From Bacteroidota bacterium (GTDB lineage: Bacteria; Bacteroidota; Bacteroidia; Bacteroidales; Tenuifilaceae), in assembly GCA_023406715.1 (NCBI GenBank), contig JAEXVC010000007.1:1-25983 (forward strand): a stretch of DNA of 25,983 nucleotides, read 5' to 3'. The notes beneath the pieces were generated by a model. It was not told the origin of the DNA. It saw only the letters and a list, made by a program, of their open reading frames with translations, and did no database searches. The translations under genes were made by a program, and so were the position numbers. Positions 22,872 to 25,983 of the stretch are shown piece after piece (the first letter of the stretch is position 1; each line of letters opens with the position of its first letter).

Positions 22872-23579
22872 ATGAAAGTTATTCATAGATCTGAGAGCCG
22901 AGGCCATTCAAATTTTGGTTGGCTCAATAGTTACCACACATTTAGTTTCGGAGGTTACTATAATCCTGAAAAGATTCATTTTGGTGTTCTTAGAGTTTTA
23001 AATGATGACGAGGTTGCTGCTGGTATGGGTTTCGATACCCACCCACACGATAATATGGAAATTATTAGCATTCCGCTCGAAGGCGATTTGGAGCATCGTG
23101 ATAGCATGGGAAATGTTGCTGTGATTAAAAATGGCGATGTTCAAGTAATGAGTGCAGGTTCAGGAATTACTCATAGCGAGTACAACAAAAATAAGGATAG
23201 CGTGGTGAAGTTTCTCCAAATTTGGATTTTCCCAAACAAGAGAAATGTTACCCCACGTTACGACCAGTTAACCCTGAATGTTGCGGATAGAGTTAACCGT
23301 TTGCAGCAAATTCTCTCGCCGAATAAGGAGGATGAGGGTGTTTGGATTCATCAGGAAGCATGGTTTCACCTTGGCAAGTTTGATGGTAACAGTTCCGTGA
23401 GTTATCAACTTAAGAAGGCGGGAAATGGAGTGTATATTTTTGTTCTGAACGGAAAGATTACTGTTGATGGCTTAGAGCTCGATTCTCGTGATGGTATCGG
23501 AATCTGGGATATAAGTCTACTTAACATTAAGTCAATCTCCAATTCTGAGATTCTGCTAATGGAAGTTCCAATGAGTTAA
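22872..23579 (+). CDS. Pirin-family cupin protein
   Basis: This 235-residue cytoplasmic bicupin starts at ATG 22872 (MKVIHRSESRGHSNFGWLNS). A TTG at 22857 would add five residues. With this start the metal ligands fall at His57, His59 (FDTHPHDNMEI), His101 and Glu103 (GSGITHSEYN), as expected for YhhW/pirin, which supports the choice. The N-terminal cupin includes YHTFSFGGYYNPEKIHFGVLRVLNDD; the C-terminal cupin is more divergent. Bacterial pirins bind Fe or another metal, and some act as quercetin 2,3-dioxygenases; the natural substrate is usually unknown. The gene is monocistronic, after the kelch terminator, with its own promoter-like pair. Confidence 0.95.
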   Translation: MKVIHRSESRGHSNFGWLNSYHTFSFGGYYNPEKIHFGVLRVLNDDEVAAGMGFDTHPHDNMEIISIPLEGDLEHRDSMGNVAVIKNGDVQVMSAGSGITHSEYNKNKDSVVKFLQIWIFPNKRNVTPRYDQLTLNVADRVNRLQQILSPNKEDEGVWIHQEAWFHLGKFDGNSSVSYQLKKAGNGVYIFVLNGKITVDGLELDSRDGIGIWDISLLNIKSISNSEILLMEVPMS

Positions 23580-23818
23580 ATACGCTTTAAAGGCTTCACA
23601 CAAAAGCATACTTTTTATAGTTTCATATTTGCATTCTAACTGGCTTCTGTTATAAATAATTCAAAGACTAACAGAAAGATGTTTTAACTAAATATCCTTG
23701 CTGAAAATTTTTTTTAGGTCGATTATTTTGCCTATTTAATCTACTAGATTGCAGTAATCATCTAGTTTTCTTGTATTGGTTAAAATTCAATTTGACTTTT
23801 GTGTAAAAATTTATTTTT
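23580..23818. other. Intergenic region upstream of the efflux operon
   Basis: This AT-rich 239-bp gap lies between pirin and the TolC-like gene. The best promoter-like pair is TTG (23771-23773), 20 bp, GACTTTTG (23794-23801), 7 of 8 against TAnnTTTG but lacking the first T. It would start transcription near 23808, with a leader of about 11 bases. I see no gene, RNA or clear operator in the rest. Confidence 0.3.
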
Positions 23819-25147
23819 ATGCAAAGGTTACTTCAATTATTAGTTTTTATAGCGGCAAGTTTTCTTTTAATTGAGAACTTAGCATCGCAAAACATTTCGG
23901 ATAAGGTTTGGGATTTAAATACCTGCATTAATTATGCACTAGACAACAACATTCAGGTTAAGCAAAAAATGTTGAACGTAACTTCAAGTGAGTTGGAGTT
24001 GTCAAAAAATAAATCGGCATGGCTTCCCAATCTTAATGCATCTGTTTCTGAAAATCTAACGAATTCCAAGGATAAAACAAATGTAGACAACTGGGCTGCA
24101 TCCAATGGCACTAGTTTTTCTTTAACTGCAAGTATGCCAATATATCAGGGTGGCAGCATTAAAAATAATATCAGGAAGAGTCAACTTTCAGTTGAGCAGG
24201 CTAACGTTGATGTTGAAATCATCCAAAAGTCTATTGTTCTTTCAATTGTACAAGCATACCTTGATGTGCTTTACACTAAGGAGTCGGTTGATTACTGCAC
24301 GGAAGTTGTGTCTGCTTCGGAGAAGCAGGTGGAGCGCTCAAAAAACCTTTTTAGTGCGGGTTCAATTGTCCGCAAAGATTTGGCGCAAATGGAGGCTCAA
24401 CTTGCAAGCGATAACTACTCACTAACAGTTGCCAGAAATAACTTCACTTCAAGAACAACCGATTTGAAGCAACTATTGGAGATTCCTGTTGCTGATACTT
24501 TTGTTGTATCATTCCCTGAGGTGCGGGTTGTTGATAGCCTTGCAAATTTTCCGTCTAAGTTGGAGGCAATTAATGCTGCCATAACAATAATGCCCGAGAT
24601 AAGGAGCAGTCAGGTAAACAATCAAATTGCCGAGGTGAATTATAGAATGGCAAAATCAGGTTACTTGCCATCGCTGAGTCTCAATGCGGGTTATTCAACC
24701 GACTATAGCTCTAGTTTAAGTGGAGGTTTTAGCAATCAACTTTCGAACAATCAACTTCAAAAAGTTGGACTAACCCTTAATGTGCCAATTTTCAACAGAT
24801 TCTCAACGAGAACATCGGTTCTGCAATCGAGAATTGGGGTGGAGCAGGCAAGGCTATCTGCACTAGAAACTGAAAAGAACCTGCAACAACAAGTCGAAAC
24901 TATTTATCAGGATGCAGTGGCAGGAATTTATCGCTATAAATCGGCAAAAACTCAGATGGAATCGGCCGATGAGAGTTACCGTTTATCTGAACAGCAATTC
25001 AACCTAGGAATGATTAATGCTGTGGAGTTGCTAAAAGTTAAAACTAGCTTGCTCAACTCTAAAATGGAGCTAATTCAATCGAAATACTCTGCCATACTAA
25101 ATCTTAAGATTCTTGATTACTACATGGGAAAAACAATAACACTTTAA
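23819..25147 (+). CDS. TolC-family outer-membrane efflux protein
   Basis: This 442-residue protein has signal peptide MQRLLQLLVFIAASFLLIENLAS, then the typical TolC opening WDLNTCINYALDNNIQVKQ. Two long helical repeats follow (about 50-230 and 255-440). Each contains an OEP-type stretch: LPNLNASVSENL, then MPIYQGGSIKNNIRKSQLSVE; and in the second repeat YLPSLSLNAGYSTDYSS, then LNVPIFNRFSTRTSVLQSRI. The trimeric tunnel crosses the outer membrane and reaches into the periplasm, working with the adaptor gene that starts 10 bp downstream. The length is normal. No lipobox cysteine is seen, so it is signal peptidase I processed. Confidence 0.95.
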   Translation: MQRLLQLLVFIAASFLLIENLASQNISDKVWDLNTCINYALDNNIQVKQKMLNVTSSELELSKNKSAWLPNLNASVSENLTNSKDKTNVDNWAASNGTSFSLTASMPIYQGGSIKNNIRKSQLSVEQANVDVEIIQKSIVLSIVQAYLDVLYTKESVDYCTEVVSASEKQVERSKNLFSAGSIVRKDLAQMEAQLASDNYSLTVARNNFTSRTTDLKQLLEIPVADTFVVSFPEVRVVDSLANFPSKLEAINAAITIMPEIRSSQVNNQIAEVNYRMAKSGYLPSLSLNAGYSTDYSSSLSGGFSNQLSNNQLQKVGLTLNVPIFNRFSTRTSVLQSRIGVEQARLSALETEKNLQQQVETIYQDAVAGIYRYKSAKTQMESADESYRLSEQQFNLGMINAVELLKVKTSLLNSKMELIQSKYSAILNLKILDYYMGKTITL

Positions 25148-25157
25148 GAACTATAAA

Positions 25158-25983
25158 ATGAAGAAAAAATCACTTTTCATAGGCATCCCAACTCTAGTTG
25201 CAATCATTGTAATTTTTGTGTTTGCAAAAGGTAAAAAGGATGAAGTTACGCTCGAAACAGTCCTGGTTGCGAAAGGAGATATCATCAACACTGTAACAGC
25301 AACCGGCACCATTGAACCAATTGATAAAATTGAGGTTGGAACACAAGTTTCAGGCGTGATAAATGGAATTTATGCGGATTTTAATTCGCAGGTAAAAAAA
25401 GGGCAACTCCTGGCTGAACTCGATAAGTCAACTTTGAAAGCTAGAGTTTTGCAATCGAAAGCCAGCTTGGCATCGGCTCAGAATGAGCTAACCTATCAGG
25501 AGCAAAATCTGAATAGGACTAAAAAGTTATATGAAACAAAGGCTGTAAGCGATGTTGATATTGAGTCTGCACAGTACAAGTATAACAACGCCAAAGCAAG
25601 TGTCGATAGGTTGATTTCCGAATTAGAGCAGGCTGAGGTTAACCTTTCCTACGCATCAATATACTCACCCATTGATGGAGTTATTCTAGCACGGAATGTT
25701 GAGGAAGGACAAACTGTTGCGGCAAGTTTTAGCACGCCTACACTTTTTACTATTGCCCGAGATTTAACCAAAATGAAGGTGGAGGCCAATGTGGATGAGG
25801 CCGATATAGGCCAAGTGAAAATGGGTCAGGAGGTAACCTTCACAGTTGATGCCTTCCCAAGCGACACTTTTGGAGGGACTGTATCGCAAATAAGGTTGAA
25901 TCCAACAGTATCGTCAAGTGTGGTAACCTACAAGGTGATTGTTGAAGCTCCAAACCCTGATTTAAAACTAATGCAGGGCTTAA
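25158..25983 (+). CDS. MacA/HlyD-family periplasmic adaptor, C-terminus beyond the window
   Basis: From ATG 25158 there are 275 codons with no stop before the right edge. A short basic N-terminus and membrane anchor (SLFIGIPTLVAIIVIFVFA) lead to the lipoyl half-motif VTATGTIEPIDKIEVGTQVSG. A coiled-coil hairpin (about 95-175: SKASLASAQNELTYQEQNL and LISELEQAEVNLSYA) follows, then the second lipoyl half SPIDGVILARNVEEGQTVAA and a beta-barrel (VDEADIGQVKMGQEVTFTVD). The form ATGTIEP is closest to MacA-like adaptors that partner with a MacB-type ABC permease, so a macB-like gene probably lies to the right. Cargo cannot be inferred. Confidence 0.93.
   Translation, partial: MKKKSLFIGIPTLVAIIVIFVFAKGKKDEVTLETVLVAKGDIINTVTATGTIEPIDKIEVGTQVSGVINGIYADFNSQVKKGQLLAELDKSTLKARVLQSKASLASAQNELTYQEQNLNRTKKLYETKAVSDVDIESAQYKYNNAKASVDRLISELEQAEVNLSYASIYSPIDGVILARNVEEGQTVAASFSTPTLFTIARDLTKMKVEANVDEADIGQVKMGQEVTFTVDAFPSDTFGGTVSQIRLNPTVSSSVVTYKVIVEAPNPDLKLMQGL

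Noticed and set aside
24150..24425. Plus-strand alternative frame inside the TolC-like gene
   Set aside because: Overlaps the well-supported TolC frame completely, with no motifs of its own.
1..25983. Mobile elements, CRISPR arrays, tRNA or rRNA genes
   Set aside because: No transposase, integrase or phage protein, no regularly spaced repeats, and no cloverleaf or rRNA signature was recognised on either strand. Only short simple repeats were seen.

Overview
The window looks like a chromosomal segment of a Bacteroidota bacterium, most likely in or near the order Bacteroidales. The evidence is AT-rich DNA, almost no Shine-Dalgarno sequences before starts, several promoter-like pairs of the Bacteroidota type (TTTG, about 20-21 bp, TAnnTTTG), and families typical of the phylum: DUF4270, bifunctional nuclease with a UVR tail, acid-rich surface lipoproteins and Cthe_2159-like beta-helix proteins. 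I see no insertion sequence, phage gene, tRNA, rRNA or CRISPR array. No gene-free stretch exceeds about 240 bp.

Left part (1-5426): the N-terminal 104 codons of an ArsC/Spx-family protein run off the left edge on the minus strand. A tight plus-strand operon follows, with two different SGNH/GDSL proteins and an MBOAT acyltransferase. This is the layout of a polysaccharide O-acetylation machine. A bifunctional nuclease-UVR gene comes next with its own near-consensus promoter.

Central metabolism and RNA modification (5454-11498): on the minus strand a tiny CxxC lipoprotein, gpsA and pgi form an operon ending at a strong hairpin terminator. Divergent from it is rlmN, which converges with and overlaps a SulP anion transporter by 4 bp. 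A nitroreductase follows.

Region 11502-17194, all minus strand, holds two operons. One is PH-like membrane protein, dprA, YihY/BrkB. The other is DUF1801, GT39-type glycosyltransferase, YCII-like protein, YunG-like protein. Both have good predicted promoters.

Region 17203-21478 holds the most unusual block: DUF4270 lipoprotein, outer-membrane beta-barrel and beta-helix lipoprotein, with overlapping stop and start codons and a shared terminator. It looks like a translationally coupled cell-surface module. To its right, on the plus strand, are a six-repeat kelch lipoprotein with an acidic surface-export-like signal, a pirin, and the start of a TolC/MacA-type efflux operon that runs off the right edge.

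Most genes are ordinary housekeeping. The candidates for undescribed biology are the coupled surface operon, the tandem SGNH-MBOAT operon, the small CxxC lipoprotein ahead of gpsA-pgi, and two places where a terminator's T-tract appears to double as the -33 element of the next promoter.
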